Counted from the first letter of the stretch, positions 14,495-21,626 are shown. The stretch: DNA of 21,626 bases from an uncultured Paracoccus sp. (GCF_946221145.1 NZ_CAMIOH010000028.1:1-21626), one strand, 5' to 3'. Translations and numbers: made by a program. Notes: generated by a model not told the origin, from the letters alone.

Positions 14495-15244
14495 CTAGGC
14501 CATCCCGTCCGGTTCCACCATCCGCAGTCCGATCCGGTCCTGATGCGGGCGGTAACGTTCCCGTGCGGCGGGATCGGGCAACCACAGATGCGTCGCGCCG
14601 TGGTTTGACGCCACCATCGCCTGCCACAAGACGGCCTGGGAACCAGCGGGCGGGGTCAGGGGCAGCGGCGCCAGGATCGCGGCATGGGGCGCATCCACCG
14701 CCACCCCCGGCAGCGGCTGGATCAGCAACACCGCGTCCAGTTCCTGCGCCATCCGGGCGGCGGGGGCGACCTGATCGGAATGCTGCGGCTGGATCGCCAG
14801 CACGCGCTCGGCGCCCCGGTCGCGCAGCAGCCTGCGCAGGGCATCGGGCGTCGCGCCCTCGCAGGACGGGCGGCGCAGGCCCTTGACCTTGCCGCCCAGC
14901 TGCACCGGATCGCCCCAGGCATCGGTGACCGACATCACCGCCACCACCCCGCCCTCATCGCACAGCGCGATGTCGTCGCCCGGCTGGATCCGGCCCGCGA
15001 AATCCGCCGTCACCTGCAAGGCCAGCGGCACCGGCCAGCCCGCATCGGGCGCGGCCCCGTGCTGGGACTGGGTCATGTATCCGCGCAGCGGCGCAAAGCC
15101 GCCATTCATCAGCAACACCAGTTCCGCCGCCTGCCGCCCGACCAGCCGCCAGGCGGGCAGGCGCGCGGCCTCGATCCGCAGGGCGGCGGCGGCATCGGGC
15201 GAGACGTAAAGCTCTCGGACGGGGGACAGATGCGGATGGGTCAT
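14495..15244 (-). CDS. ATP-sulfurylase-like protein lacking catalytic motifs
   Basis: With the ATG at 15244 (MTHPHLSPVRELYVS, AAGG 8 bases upstream) the protein has 249 residues, far below the 390-570 of bacterial Sat or Sat-CysC proteins. The N-terminal PUA-like part is recognisable: ELYVSPDAAAALRIEA, then LMNGGFAPLRGYMTQ (45-59), DIALCDEGGVVAVMSVTDAW (91-110) and LGGKVKGL (117-124). The nucleotidyltransferase part follows the family fold order (RVLAIQ at 147-152, LLIQPLPGV at 173-181, SQAVLWQAMVASNHGATHL at 202-220), but the catalytic QxRNPxHRAH is IQPQHSDQVA and the GRDHAG motif is gone (LWLPDPAARERY). About 45 residues between VTDAW and LGGKV are also missing. It is probably not an active ATP sulfurylase; a binding or regulatory role is possible. 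An upstream in-frame ATG at 15280 would add 12 residues. The frame is intact, so it does not look like a decayed pseudogene. Confidence 0.75.
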   Translation of the reverse strand: MTHPHLSPVRELYVSPDAAAALRIEAARLPAWRLVGRQAAELVLLMNGGFAPLRGYMTQSQHGAAPDAGWPVPLALQVTADFAGRIQPGDDIALCDEGGVVAVMSVTDAWGDPVQLGGKVKGLRRPSCEGATPDALRRLLRDRGAERVLAIQPQHSDQVAPAARMAQELDAVLLIQPLPGVAVDAPHAAILAPLPLTPPAGSQAVLWQAMVASNHGATHLWLPDPAARERYRPHQDRIGLRMVEPDGMA

Positions 15245-15334
15245 CGACAAGGCCTTATCCGACCAGCAGGCGTTTGTCATCGGCGCCCGATGGGTGTAGG
15301 GATCGGGCCGTTAACGCCAACAGGGGGCCATCGC

Positions 15335-16030
15335 ATGTCCGACATCCGCGCCGTGATCTTCGACATGGACGGCTGCCTTGTGGACAGCGAGCCGATGTCG
15401 CTGCACACCCTGGCCGAGCTGATGGCGGCCGAGGGGCTGGACACCACCATCGACGACCTGCGGCGCACATTCCTGGGCGTGTCGATCCAGTCCATCGTCA
15501 GCCACATCGCCGAGGCGCTGGACCGCGACGACCTGCCCCATTTCGCGCAGGACTTCGAAACCCGGCTGCTGGCACGCTATCCCGAAGAATTGCGGGTGAT
15601 CCCCAGCATCCCGGCGCTGCTGGACGATCTGGCCGCGCGCGGCGTGGCGATCGCCATCGCCACCGGCAGTTCGGTCCACCGGCTGGGCGTGACGCTGCGG
15701 GTGGCGGGGCTGGCTGACCGCTTTGGCGCCAATATTTTCAGCGCCGACCAGGTCAGGCATGGCAAGCCCGCCCCCGACCTGTTTTTGCTGGCGGCCGACC
15801 GGCTGGGCATCCCGCCCCAGGCCTGCGCGGTGATGGAGGATTCGCCCCATGGCATCACCGGCGCACGGGCGGCCGGGATGCGGGCGGTGGGATTTACCGG
15901 CGGAAGCCATCTGGCCGGGATGCAGGCCGATCACGCGCGCCGCCTGACGGATGCCGGGGCGGCGGTGGTGCTGCCGGACCTGGACGGGATGCTGGGCGCG
16001 CTTCTGGATCGGCAGCCCACGGACGGATGA
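15335..16030 (+). CDS. HAD-superfamily phosphatase, beta-phosphoglucomutase-like
   Basis: A cytoplasmic hydrolase of HAD subfamily IA, likely acting on a sugar phosphate. It has 231 residues. Motif I is DMDGCLVDSE with nucleophile Asp10 and general acid Asp12, the helical cap follows (about 18-85), motif II is the Thr in AIATGSS, motif III the Lys in HGKPAPDLFL, and motif IV is MEDSPHG. The start ATG at 15335 has AGGGGG 9 bases upstream; the longer frame that runs upstream to 14684 only mirrors the ATP-sulfurylase-like gene. xylulokinase follows after 23 bases. Such HAD proteins often accompany sugar or polyol kinases in Rhodobacterales, which suggests clearing of a phosphorylated side product; the exact substrate is not known. 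Confidence 0.9.
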   Translation: MSDIRAVIFDMDGCLVDSEPMSLHTLAELMAAEGLDTTIDDLRRTFLGVSIQSIVSHIAEALDRDDLPHFAQDFETRLLARYPEELRVIPSIPALLDDLAARGVAIAIATGSSVHRLGVTLRVAGLADRFGANIFSADQVRHGKPAPDLFLLAADRLGIPPQACAVMEDSPHGITGARAAGMRAVGFTGGSHLAGMQADHARRLTDAGAAVVLPDLDGMLGALLDRQPTDG

Positions 16031-16053
16031 CGGCAGTCAAAAGGGGGGGGAAC

Positions 16054-17505
16054 ATGAGTTTTCTGGGTATCGACCTGGGCACGTCCGGGTTGCGGGCCTT
16101 GCTGGTGGACGGCGACGGCAGGCCAATCGGGTCAACGGAACGGCATTATGCCGTCAGCCATCCCCGTTCCGGCTGGTCCGAACAGGATCCCGACGACTGG
16201 ATCGAGGCGCTGAACGGCGCGGTGGCCGATCTGCGCGCCGCCCATCCGGCCTTCGCGGCGCTGCGCGGGATCGGCGTGGCGGGCCATATGCACGGCGCGA
16301 CCCTGCTGGACGCGGGCGACCGGGTGATCCGGCCCTGCATCCTGTGGAACGACACCCGCAGCCATGCCGAGGCCGCGCGCCTGGATGCCATGCCCGGTGT
16401 CCGCGACCTGTCGGGCAATATCGTCTTTCCGGGCTTCACCGCGCCCAAGCTGGAATGGCTGCGCGGCCATGAACCCGAGGCTTATGCCCGCATCGCCCGG
16501 GTGCTGCTGCCCGCCGCCTATCTGAACCTGTATCTGACCGGCGATCACGTCACCGACATGTCGGATGCGGCGGGCACGTCCTGGCTGGATACCGGCGCGC
16601 GCGACTGGTCCGACACGCTGCTGGCGGCGGGCCACATGCGCCGCGACCAGATGCCCCGGCTGGTCGAGGGGTCGGCCCCCGCCGGTCGGCTGCGCGCCGA
16701 TCTGGCGCGGGCCTGGGGCATCGGCGGTCCGGTCACGGTCGCGGGGGGCGCGGGCGACAATGCCGCCGCCGCCTGCGGGATCGGCGCCATGGCCGAGGGT
16801 CAGGGCTTCGTGTCGCTGGGCACCTCGGGGGTGCTGGTGGCGGCGCGCGACGGCTATCACCCGGCGCCCGCGACGGCGCTGCACACCTTTTGCCACGCGG
16901 TGCCGGGGACGTGGTATCAGATGGGGGTGATGCTGTCGGCGACCGACAGCCTGAACTGGCTGTCGGCGATCACCGGGGCGCGGCCCGCCGAACTGACGGC
17001 GGGGCTGACCGGCGATCTTCTGGCGCCCGGCCCGGTGCGGTTCCTGCCCTATCTGTCGGGCGAACGGACGCCGCATAACGACGCGGTGATCCGGGGCGCG
17101 TTTACCGGGCTTGCCTCGGGGACGACGCGCGACGACATGACCCGCGCCGTGCTGGAGGGCGTGGCCTTCGGGCTGCGCGACAGCCATCAGGCGCTCCGGG
17201 CGACCGGCGCGCGTCTGGACCGGATGATGGCGATCGGCGGCGGGGCGCGGTCGCGTTACTGGCTGAAGGTCATCGCCACGACGCTGGACGTGACCCTGAC
17301 CCTGCCCGCCGACGGAGAGTTCGGCGCGGCCCTGGGCGCGGCGCGTCTGGGCATGGTCGCGGCGGGCGCGGGCACGGTCGCGCAGGTGATGACCGCGCCG
17401 GATGTGGTTCAAGAGATCGCCCCTGACGCTGCCCTGCGCGGCGCATTCCAGGCGGGCCATGACGCCTTCCGCGCCGCCTATCCGGCGATCCGGGCGGTGC
17501 AGTGA
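16054..17505 (+). CDS. xylB: Xylulokinase (XylB)
   Basis: Phosphorylates D-xylulose to xylulose 5-phosphate for the pentose phosphate pathway. It has 483 residues and aligns with E. coli XylB from end to end by eye. Seen are the N-terminal phosphate loop GIDLGTSGLRALL (5-17), the sugar-binding AGHMHGATLLD (76-86; usually AGQMHG), ILWNDTR, NIVFPGFTAPKLEWL, MSDAAGTSWLD, the catalytic Asp235 in AGGAGDNAAAACG, SLGTSGVL, PYLSGERTPHND and the ATP-site GGGARSRYW. The start at 16054 is chosen for the AAGGGGGGGG ribosome site 3 bases upstream and the family N-terminus; an ATG at 16027 overlaps the HAD stop in ATGA and would add 9 residues encoded across the G8 run. No xylose isomerase or transporter is adjacent in the window. 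Confidence 0.94.
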   Translation: MSFLGIDLGTSGLRALLVDGDGRPIGSTERHYAVSHPRSGWSEQDPDDWIEALNGAVADLRAAHPAFAALRGIGVAGHMHGATLLDAGDRVIRPCILWNDTRSHAEAARLDAMPGVRDLSGNIVFPGFTAPKLEWLRGHEPEAYARIARVLLPAAYLNLYLTGDHVTDMSDAAGTSWLDTGARDWSDTLLAAGHMRRDQMPRLVEGSAPAGRLRADLARAWGIGGPVTVAGGAGDNAAAACGIGAMAEGQGFVSLGTSGVLVAARDGYHPAPATALHTFCHAVPGTWYQMGVMLSATDSLNWLSAITGARPAELTAGLTGDLLAPGPVRFLPYLSGERTPHNDAVIRGAFTGLASGTTRDDMTRAVLEGVAFGLRDSHQALRATGARLDRMMAIGGGARSRYWLKVIATTLDVTLTLPADGEFGAALGAARLGMVAAGAGTVAQVMTAPDVVQEIAPDAALRGAFQAGHDAFRAAYPAIRAVQ

Positions 17506-17514
17506 CCGCTGGCC

Positions 17515-17722
17515 CGGCGAAGGCCATCGCCTTCGCCGCGCGATGTGTGGCCCACCAGTCGGGCCGGACGCCCAAGCGTCCGGTCAGCGCCCGCCCCGCC
17601 CATGGCGGGCGCTTCGCACCCGCCGGGGCAGGCACTGACCTTGCGTGGTCGCGGGGGGCGCCGTCTTTCGCGGCACGATCGTCACGCGGGCGGGGAAACG
17701 CATGCGTTTCCTGATCCGCCCG
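17515..17722. terminator. Cluster of four inverted repeats between convergent genes
   Basis: The 218-base gap between xylB and the histidine kinase gene holds four hairpins: a 10-bp stem with loop CATC (17515-17538), an 8-bp stem with loop CCAA (17564-17583), a 10-bp stem with an 8-base loop (17586-17613), and a perfect 18-base palindrome GGAAACGCATGCGTTTCC (17694-17711) flanked by CGGGCGG and CCGCCCG arms (17687-17693, 17716-17722). None has a T-run, so they may act as factor-dependent ends or RNA 3' protectors; the palindrome could also bind a protein. No gene is credible here. Confidence 0.55.
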
Positions 17723-17723
17723 G

Positions 17724-18986
17724 TCAACCCACGCTCTGACCTGCCAGCGGCAACACCACCCGCTGGCGCAGCCCGTTCGGCTGGATGTTTTCCAGCACCA
17801 CCTGCCCGCCCGCCTGTTCGATGATCTGCCGCGCGATGGCCATGCCCAGACCGGCGCCGGGCAGCGCCTTGCGCCGCGCCTCGTCGACGCGGAAGAACGG
17901 CTCGAAGGCGCGTTCCATCAGGGGCTCGGGGATGCCGGGGCCCTCATCCTCGATCAGCAGTTCGGCGCCACCGCCCGCGCGCGACACCCCGATCCGCGCG
18001 GCCTTGCCATGGGTGGCGGCGTTGATGACCAGATTGCGGATCGCGCGTTTCAGCGACAGCGGATCGGCCCGGACCTGCACCGGCGCAAGCGCCCCGACCG
18101 CGACGGCATAACCAAGCGCGCCCAGTTCGCCCGCCACGTCGCGCGCCAGATCGTCCAGCCGCAGCGGCTGCGCGTCACCCTGCGCGGCCTGATCGCGGAC
18201 CAGCCGGATGGCGCTGTCGGCGATGGCGTCCAGCTCGGCCAGATCGGCCAGCCATTTCGCGCGCTCGGCATCGTCCTCGACGAATTCGGCGCGCAGGCGC
18301 ATCCGGGTCATCGGCGTGCGCAGATCGTGGCCCGCCGCAGCGACCAGCCGCATCCGGCTCTCCATCGCCGATTTCAGCCGCGCCGACAGGTGGTTCAGCG
18401 CCCGCGCCGTGGCCTGCGTCTCGGCCAGCCCGCTTTCCGGGATCGGCACCAGCACCCCATCGCGCCCGATCCGGTCCACCGCGCTTTCCAGGATCCGCAG
18501 CGGCCCGGTGATCCGGGTCGCCGCGATCAGCGACACCGCCGTCGCCCCCGCCACGATCAGCGCCATCCACGCCCCGAACACCTTCCACCCCCCGCGCGGC
18601 GGCCGCAGATCGGGCAAGGGCAGGATCAGCCAGCGATCCCCCAGATCGACCGAGATCCGCCGCGTCACGCCCTGATCGTCCGCCGTCACCGCGATGGGCA
18701 GCACCATCCCCTGCCGCGCCAGCGTCCGTGTCCAGCGGCGTTCGGCCTGGGGCTGGGGCTGCCCCGCAGCAGACATGTCGGAAAACACCATCCCGGCGTT
18801 CAGCGCGCCTTCGGGATCGGCAGTTGCAAAGCGGATGTTCCAGGTGATCTGCTGGGCGACCGGAATGACGGCGGTTTCAGGCAGGGGCCGCTGCATCATC
18901 TGCATCGCCACCAGCGAGGCCAGGGCGACCACCGTGGCGATGGCCAGGATCATGAATCCGGCAATCCGGTTGCGAAGCGAGATCAC
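17724..18986 (-). CDS. Sensor histidine kinase, EnvZ type
   Basis: Membrane sensor kinase of a two-component system, with 420 residues. A first membrane segment lies at about 9-29, a periplasmic domain of roughly 105 residues follows, and a second membrane segment at about 137-156 leads into a HAMP linker starting at ATRITGPLRILESAV. The dimerisation/phospho-acceptor site is His220 in AAAGHDLRTPMTRMRLRAEF, the H-box form of EnvZ-like kinases. The ATP domain has the N box RNLVINAATHG (317-327), the D box EDEGPGIP (346-353) with Asp347, an F box EPFFR and the G box GAGLGMAIA (377-385). The start is GTG in a GTGA overlap with the response-regulator stop, so both are made together. The signal is unknown; the neighbouring macAB suggests an envelope or peptide/antibiotic stress signal. 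Confidence 0.92.
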   Translation of the reverse strand: MISLRNRIAGFMILAIATVVALASLVAMQMMQRPLPETAVIPVAQQITWNIRFATADPEGALNAGMVFSDMSAAGQPQPQAERRWTRTLARQGMVLPIAVTADDQGVTRRISVDLGDRWLILPLPDLRPPRGGWKVFGAWMALIVAGATAVSLIAATRITGPLRILESAVDRIGRDGVLVPIPESGLAETQATARALNHLSARLKSAMESRMRLVAAAGHDLRTPMTRMRLRAEFVEDDAERAKWLADLAELDAIADSAIRLVRDQAAQGDAQPLRLDDLARDVAGELGALGYAVAVGALAPVQVRADPLSLKRAIRNLVINAATHGKAARIGVSRAGGGAELLIEDEGPGIPEPLMERAFEPFFRVDEARRKALPGAGLGMAIARQIIEQAGGQVVLENIQPNGLRQRVVLPLAGQSVG

Positions 18987-19696
18987 GGCGTTTCCGCCAC
19001 CACCGGCACCGCCAGCTGATAGCCGCCGTTGCGCACGGTCTTGAACAGCGCCGCACCATCGCCGCAGGCCAGCTTGCGCCGCAGTCGGCTGATCAGCACG
19101 TCGATGGACCGGTCCAGCGGGTCGCGGTCCCGCCCCTGGGTCAGATCCAGCAGCAGGTCGCGCGACAGCACCCGGCCCGGCCGTTCCAGAAACGCCATCA
19201 GCAGATCGAATTCCCCCCCGGTCAGGTCGATGTCGCCATCCCCGGCCACCACCCGCCGCTGGTCGGGAAGCGCCGAAAAGCCCGCGAAGCGATAGCTGCG
19301 CGCGGGCTGCGGCGCGTCGTCAGGCCCCGCGCGGCGCAGGACGGCACGGATCCGGGCGGTCAGTTCGCGCGGGTTGAAGGGCTTGCCCAGGTAATCGTCG
19401 GCGCCGATCTCCAGCCCGACGATGCGGTCCACGTCTTCCTTCAGCGCCGTCAGCAGGATGACCGGGATGCGGGGCCGCTGATCCTGAAGGCTTCGGCAGA
19501 TCTCCAGGCCCGTGCCGTCGGGCAGCATCACGTCCAGCACGATCAGGTCGGGCGGCGTGTCGGCCACCCGGGCCAGGCATTCGCGCCGGTCCTGCGCGGT
19601 GGTCACACGAAACCCCTGCCCGCCCAGATAGCGGGCCAGCAGGGTGCGGATTTCGGCGTCGTCATCGACGACAAGGATGCGCGGGCTGCCGGTCAT
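18983..19696 (-). CDS. Response regulator, OmpR/PhoB family
   Basis: DNA-binding partner of the kinase encoded just downstream, with 237 residues. The receiver domain has the acidic pair Asp11/Asp12 in VVDDDAEIR, the phospho-acceptor Asp55 in LIVLDVMLPDG, Thr83 in LLTALKE and Lys105 in YLGKPFNPREL. The C-terminal winged-helix domain (about 135-232) contains the OmpR-type text LTGGEFDLLMAFLERPGRVLSRDLLLDL, DRSIDVLISRLRRKL and TVRNGGYQLAVPV. The ATG at 19696 gives MTGSPRILVVDDD, the normal family start; the frame is open further upstream through the regulatory region but that part is unlike any receiver. A possible -10 box TATAGT lies at 19729-19724 on the minus strand, with CGGAAAC boxes further upstream. 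Confidence 0.93.
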   Translation of the reverse strand: MTGSPRILVVDDDAEIRTLLARYLGGQGFRVTTAQDRRECLARVADTPPDLIVLDVMLPDGTGLEICRSLQDQRPRIPVILLTALKEDVDRIVGLEIGADDYLGKPFNPRELTARIRAVLRRAGPDDAPQPARSYRFAGFSALPDQRRVVAGDGDIDLTGGEFDLLMAFLERPGRVLSRDLLLDLTQGRDRDPLDRSIDVLISRLRRKLACGDGAALFKTVRNGGYQLAVPVVAETP

Positions 19697-20046
19697 GGTG
19701 GTCCACAGGATGTCTTGGGCCGCACTATAGCCACGGCATGGCGCAGGCTGCCGGGATTTTTGCAACGGAACGTTTCCGCGACGGGGCCGGAAACCTTGGG
19801 TTACAAATCCACCCCTTGCGGAAACCTTTCGATACGCGCGGGACGAATGCGGGACAAGGACCGGGCCTAGGGTGGCCCCATCATTCGACAGGACGGATGC
19901 GCCCGATGACAGGCATTTCAACCAGGTCCACCCTTGGCAGGGGCGCGACGCATTGGATTCGCGGCACCAGGCGCTACCTTCTTGCAACGGGCCGGATCGG
20001 CAAGGGTTCGGCCCGCACGCTGCACTGAAAGGCAAGGACAAGGCAC
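19697..20046. promoter_or_regulatory. Divergent regulatory region between the two-component system and macA
   Basis: This 350-base stretch has no credible gene. It contains a minus-strand -10-like TATAGT (19729-19724) with no matching -35, and three copies of CGGAAAC: one inverted (19772-19778) and two direct (19788-19794 and 19819-19825). The first two form an inverted repeat with a 9-base spacer; the direct pair extends to CGGAAACCTT and is 31 bases apart, about three helical turns. On the macA side TTGGAT-16-TACCTT (about 19953-19980) is only a weak promoter candidate. A ribosome site AAGGACAAGG precedes macA. Confidence 0.55.
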
Positions 20047-21273
20047 ATGAGGTTTCGGTTTCGTCACGCGCTGATGGGCCTCGCGCTTTGCGGCGCGCTT
20101 GCGGCGGGGGCTGCGGCATTGGGCATCGGCCAGTCGGCGGGCGATGGCGCCGCCGCCCTGCTGACCACCCCGGTCGAGCGTGGCGACATCCAGGTGACGG
20201 TGCTGGCGCAGGGAACCATCAAGCCGCGCAATCTTGTGGCGGTGGGGGCGCAGGCCTCGGGGCGGATCACCCGCATCGCGGTGGACCTGGGGCAGACGGT
20301 CGCCAAGGGCGATCTGATCGCAGAGATCGATTCGGTGAACCAGCGCAATGCCCTGCGCGCGGCGGAATCCGATCTGGCGGTCTCCCGCGCGCAGCGGATC
20401 GAACGGGAATCGACACTGGATCTGGCCGAACGCACGCTGGAGCGGCTGGCGACCTTGCAGCGCAGCAACCTGTCCCTTCAGGCCGAGTACGACAAGGCGG
20501 TATCCGACGTGGCGGTCGGCCAGGCCCAGATCCAGGCGCTGGACGCCCAGATCGCCCAGGCCCAAGTCGCCATCGAGACCGCGCAGGCGAACCTGGACTA
20601 TACCCGCATCACCGCGCCCAGCGACGGCACCGTCCTGGCGATCACCGCCCAGCAGGGCCAGACGGTCAACGCCAGCCAGTCCGCGCCCACCATCGTCGTG
20701 CTGGGCGACCTGACGCAGATGGAGGTCTTTGCCGAAATCTCCGAGGCCGATATCGGCCAGGTGCAGCCGGGCCAGGCGGTCTGGTTCACCACGCTGGGCG
20801 CGCCCGACCGCCGTTACGACGCGGTGCTGGAGGCGGTGGCCCCCGCCCCCGAATCCATCGTCACCGATTCCAGCATCGGCGGCAGCAGCGCATCGTCCGG
20901 CAGCGCCGCGTCCGAGGCGATCTATTACAACGGCCGCTTCACCGTGCCGAACCCGGACGGCACCCTGCGCACCTATATGACCGCGCAGGTCCATATCGTG
21001 CTGGGTACCGCGCAGGACGTGCTGACGGTGCCGTCCATGGCGCTTGGATCGCCCGGCCCGGACGGCCGCTATCGCCTCCAGGTCCAGGACCGCGACGGCA
21101 CGCTGTCGGACCGTGCGGTCAGCGTGGGCCTGAACGACAAGGTCATGGCGGAAATCACCGAAGGCCTGGCCGAGGGCGAAAGGATCGTCACCGGGACCGG
21201 CAGCGGCGATGATGGCGGCGACGCCCGCGCCCGCAATCCGCTGGGCGGGATGCCGCGCGGGATGCGGGGTTAG
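20047..21273 (+). CDS. macA: MacA-type periplasmic adaptor (HlyD/RND family)
   Basis: Periplasmic adaptor that links an inner-membrane MacB ABC transporter to a TolC-type outer-membrane channel. It has 408 residues. An N-terminal membrane anchor lies at about 9-27 (LMGLALCGALAAGAAALGI). It is followed by the lipoyl half TVLAQGTIKPRNLVAVGAQASGRI, a helical coiled-coil hairpin (about 95-180, rich in Ala/Gln/Glu, containing SLQAEYDKAVSDVAVGQAQI) and the second lipoyl half LDYTRITAPSDGTVLAI. Next come a beta-barrel with a Ser-rich loop SSIGGSSASSGSAASEA (about 277-293) and a C-terminal domain beginning VLTVPSMALG. YTRITAPSDGTV and TSRI-like barrel text favour MacA over other HlyD-family proteins, and the next gene encodes a MacB-type ATPase 4 bases downstream. 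Confidence 0.9.
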   Translation: MRFRFRHALMGLALCGALAAGAAALGIGQSAGDGAAALLTTPVERGDIQVTVLAQGTIKPRNLVAVGAQASGRITRIAVDLGQTVAKGDLIAEIDSVNQRNALRAAESDLAVSRAQRIERESTLDLAERTLERLATLQRSNLSLQAEYDKAVSDVAVGQAQIQALDAQIAQAQVAIETAQANLDYTRITAPSDGTVLAITAQQGQTVNASQSAPTIVVLGDLTQMEVFAEISEADIGQVQPGQAVWFTTLGAPDRRYDAVLEAVAPAPESIVTDSSIGGSSASSGSAASEAIYYNGRFTVPNPDGTLRTYMTAQVHIVLGTAQDVLTVPSMALGSPGPDGRYRLQVQDRDGTLSDRAVSVGLNDKVMAEITEGLAEGERIVTGTGSGDDGGDARARNPLGGMPRGMRG

Positions 21274-21277
21274 CGCG

Positions 21278-21626
21278 GTGGACCAGCCGATCATCCATCT
21301 GTCCGGGATCGGGCGCAGCTATCCGCAGGGCGACGGGGACCTGACCGTGCTGCGCGACGTGGACCTGACCATCCGCCAGGGCGAATATGTGGCGATCATG
21401 GGCGCCTCGGGGTCGGGCAAGACCACGCTGATGAACATCCTGGGCTGCCTGGACCGGCCCAGCACCGGCACCTATCTGTTCGCGGGCCAGGATACCGGCG
21501 GGCTGGACAATGCCCGGCTGGCGGCGCTGCGGCGAGAGCGGTTCGGCTTCATCTTCCAGCGGTATCACCTGCTGCCGGAACTGACCGCGCTCGGCAATGT
21601 CGAAATCCCGGCCGTCTATCGCGGCG
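21278..21626 (+). CDS. macB: MacB-type ABC transporter, N-terminal ATPase part
   Basis: The reading frame runs off the end of the window; 116 residues are visible. It starts at GTG 21278, 4 bases after the macA stop, giving a protein that begins with DQPIIHLSGIGRSYPQGDGD after the initiator. The Walker A is GASGSGKTT (about 47-55), followed by LMNILGCLDRPSTGTY and the Q-loop FIFQRYHLLPELTALGNVEIP, which is diagnostic of MacB/LolD-group ATPases. In MacB this domain is fused to a four-segment permease with a large periplasmic domain; that part is outside the window, so fusion is inferred. It should act with MacA in export of macrolides, peptides or other envelope substrates. Confidence 0.88.
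   Translation, partial: MDQPIIHLSGIGRSYPQGDGDLTVLRDVDLTIRQGEYVAIMGASGSGKTTLMNILGCLDRPSTGTYLFAGQDTGGLDNARLAALRRERFGFIFQRYHLLPELTALGNVEIPAVYRG

Noticed and set aside
14684..15334. N-terminal extension of the HAD gene giving a 448-residue protein
   Set aside because: The added part is antisense to the ATP-sulfurylase-like gene and lies before a good ribosome site and a motif I that begins 10 residues into the short form.
16132..17460. 442-residue minus-strand frame over xylB
   Set aside because: It is antisense to a gene that matches xylulokinase along its whole length.
19738..20028. 96-residue plus-strand frame in the TCS-macA regulatory gap
   Set aside because: It has no ribosome site, a mixed unstructured composition, and overlaps the CGGAAAC boxes; it is more likely chance.
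19918..21294. 458-residue minus-strand frame over macA
   Set aside because: It is antisense to macA and has no motif or ribosome site of its own.

Overview
The window is high-GC bacterial DNA, densely packed with genes. It looks like a Rhodobacterales alphaproteobacterium, probably Paracoccus or a close relative. The grounds are gene content and order: fabB-fabI, cvpA-purF, DUF465-purE-purK, hsp20-DUF1150, a single fused-type LolC/E with LolD, and a GC hairpin repeat followed by GGATATTTGAGG. The placement comes from family knowledge and was not tested by a search. I see no tRNA, rRNA, CRISPR array, transposase, phage gene or integration site. Most of the window is chromosomal housekeeping DNA.

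Layout. 1-1602 (+): the 3' part of fabB and all of fabI (fatty-acid synthesis). 1657-2493 (+): an alpha/beta hydrolase. 2490-5414 (-): a tight four-gene run, lolC/E-lolD-cytochrome c lipoprotein-PAP2 phosphatase, converging on the hydrolase with a shared CTAG stop. 5550-9194 (+): radA, cvpA and purF. 9270-11490 (-): DUF465-purE-purK-Nudix, transcribed from a good sigma70-type promoter at 11533-11561 and converging on purF. So two purine-synthesis blocks face each other across a repeat hairpin. 11668-13010 (+): a secreted Cys-containing protein of unknown function, then hsp20 and DUF1150; hsp20 has a heat-shock (RpoH-type) promoter and a leader that can fold over its ribosome site. 12997-15244 (-): a DHA2-type MFS exporter preceded by a shortened ATP-sulfurylase-like protein that lacks the family's catalytic motifs. 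15335-17505 (+): a HAD phosphatase and xylulokinase. 17724-19696 (-): an OmpR/EnvZ-type two-component system. 20047-21626 (+): macA and the start of macB, divergent from the two-component system and sharing a 350-base regulatory region with three CGGAAAC boxes.

How the genes fit together. LolC/E and LolD release lipoproteins from the inner membrane, and the next gene encodes a cytochrome c with a lipobox. The purF and purE/purK enzymes act in the same purine pathway. The divergent two-component system is the obvious candidate regulator of MacAB. Translational coupling is common: GTGA overlaps occur three times (at 2993, 9707 and 18986) and ATGAATGA overlaps twice (at 4113-4120 and 10731-10738).

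I did not find a clearly new multi-gene system. The observations most worth following up are the catalytically degenerate ATP-sulfurylase homologue, the hsp20 promoter and leader, the repeated hairpin element with its conserved 23-base tail, the CGGAAAC boxes, and the cluster of inverted repeats between xylB and the histidine kinase gene.
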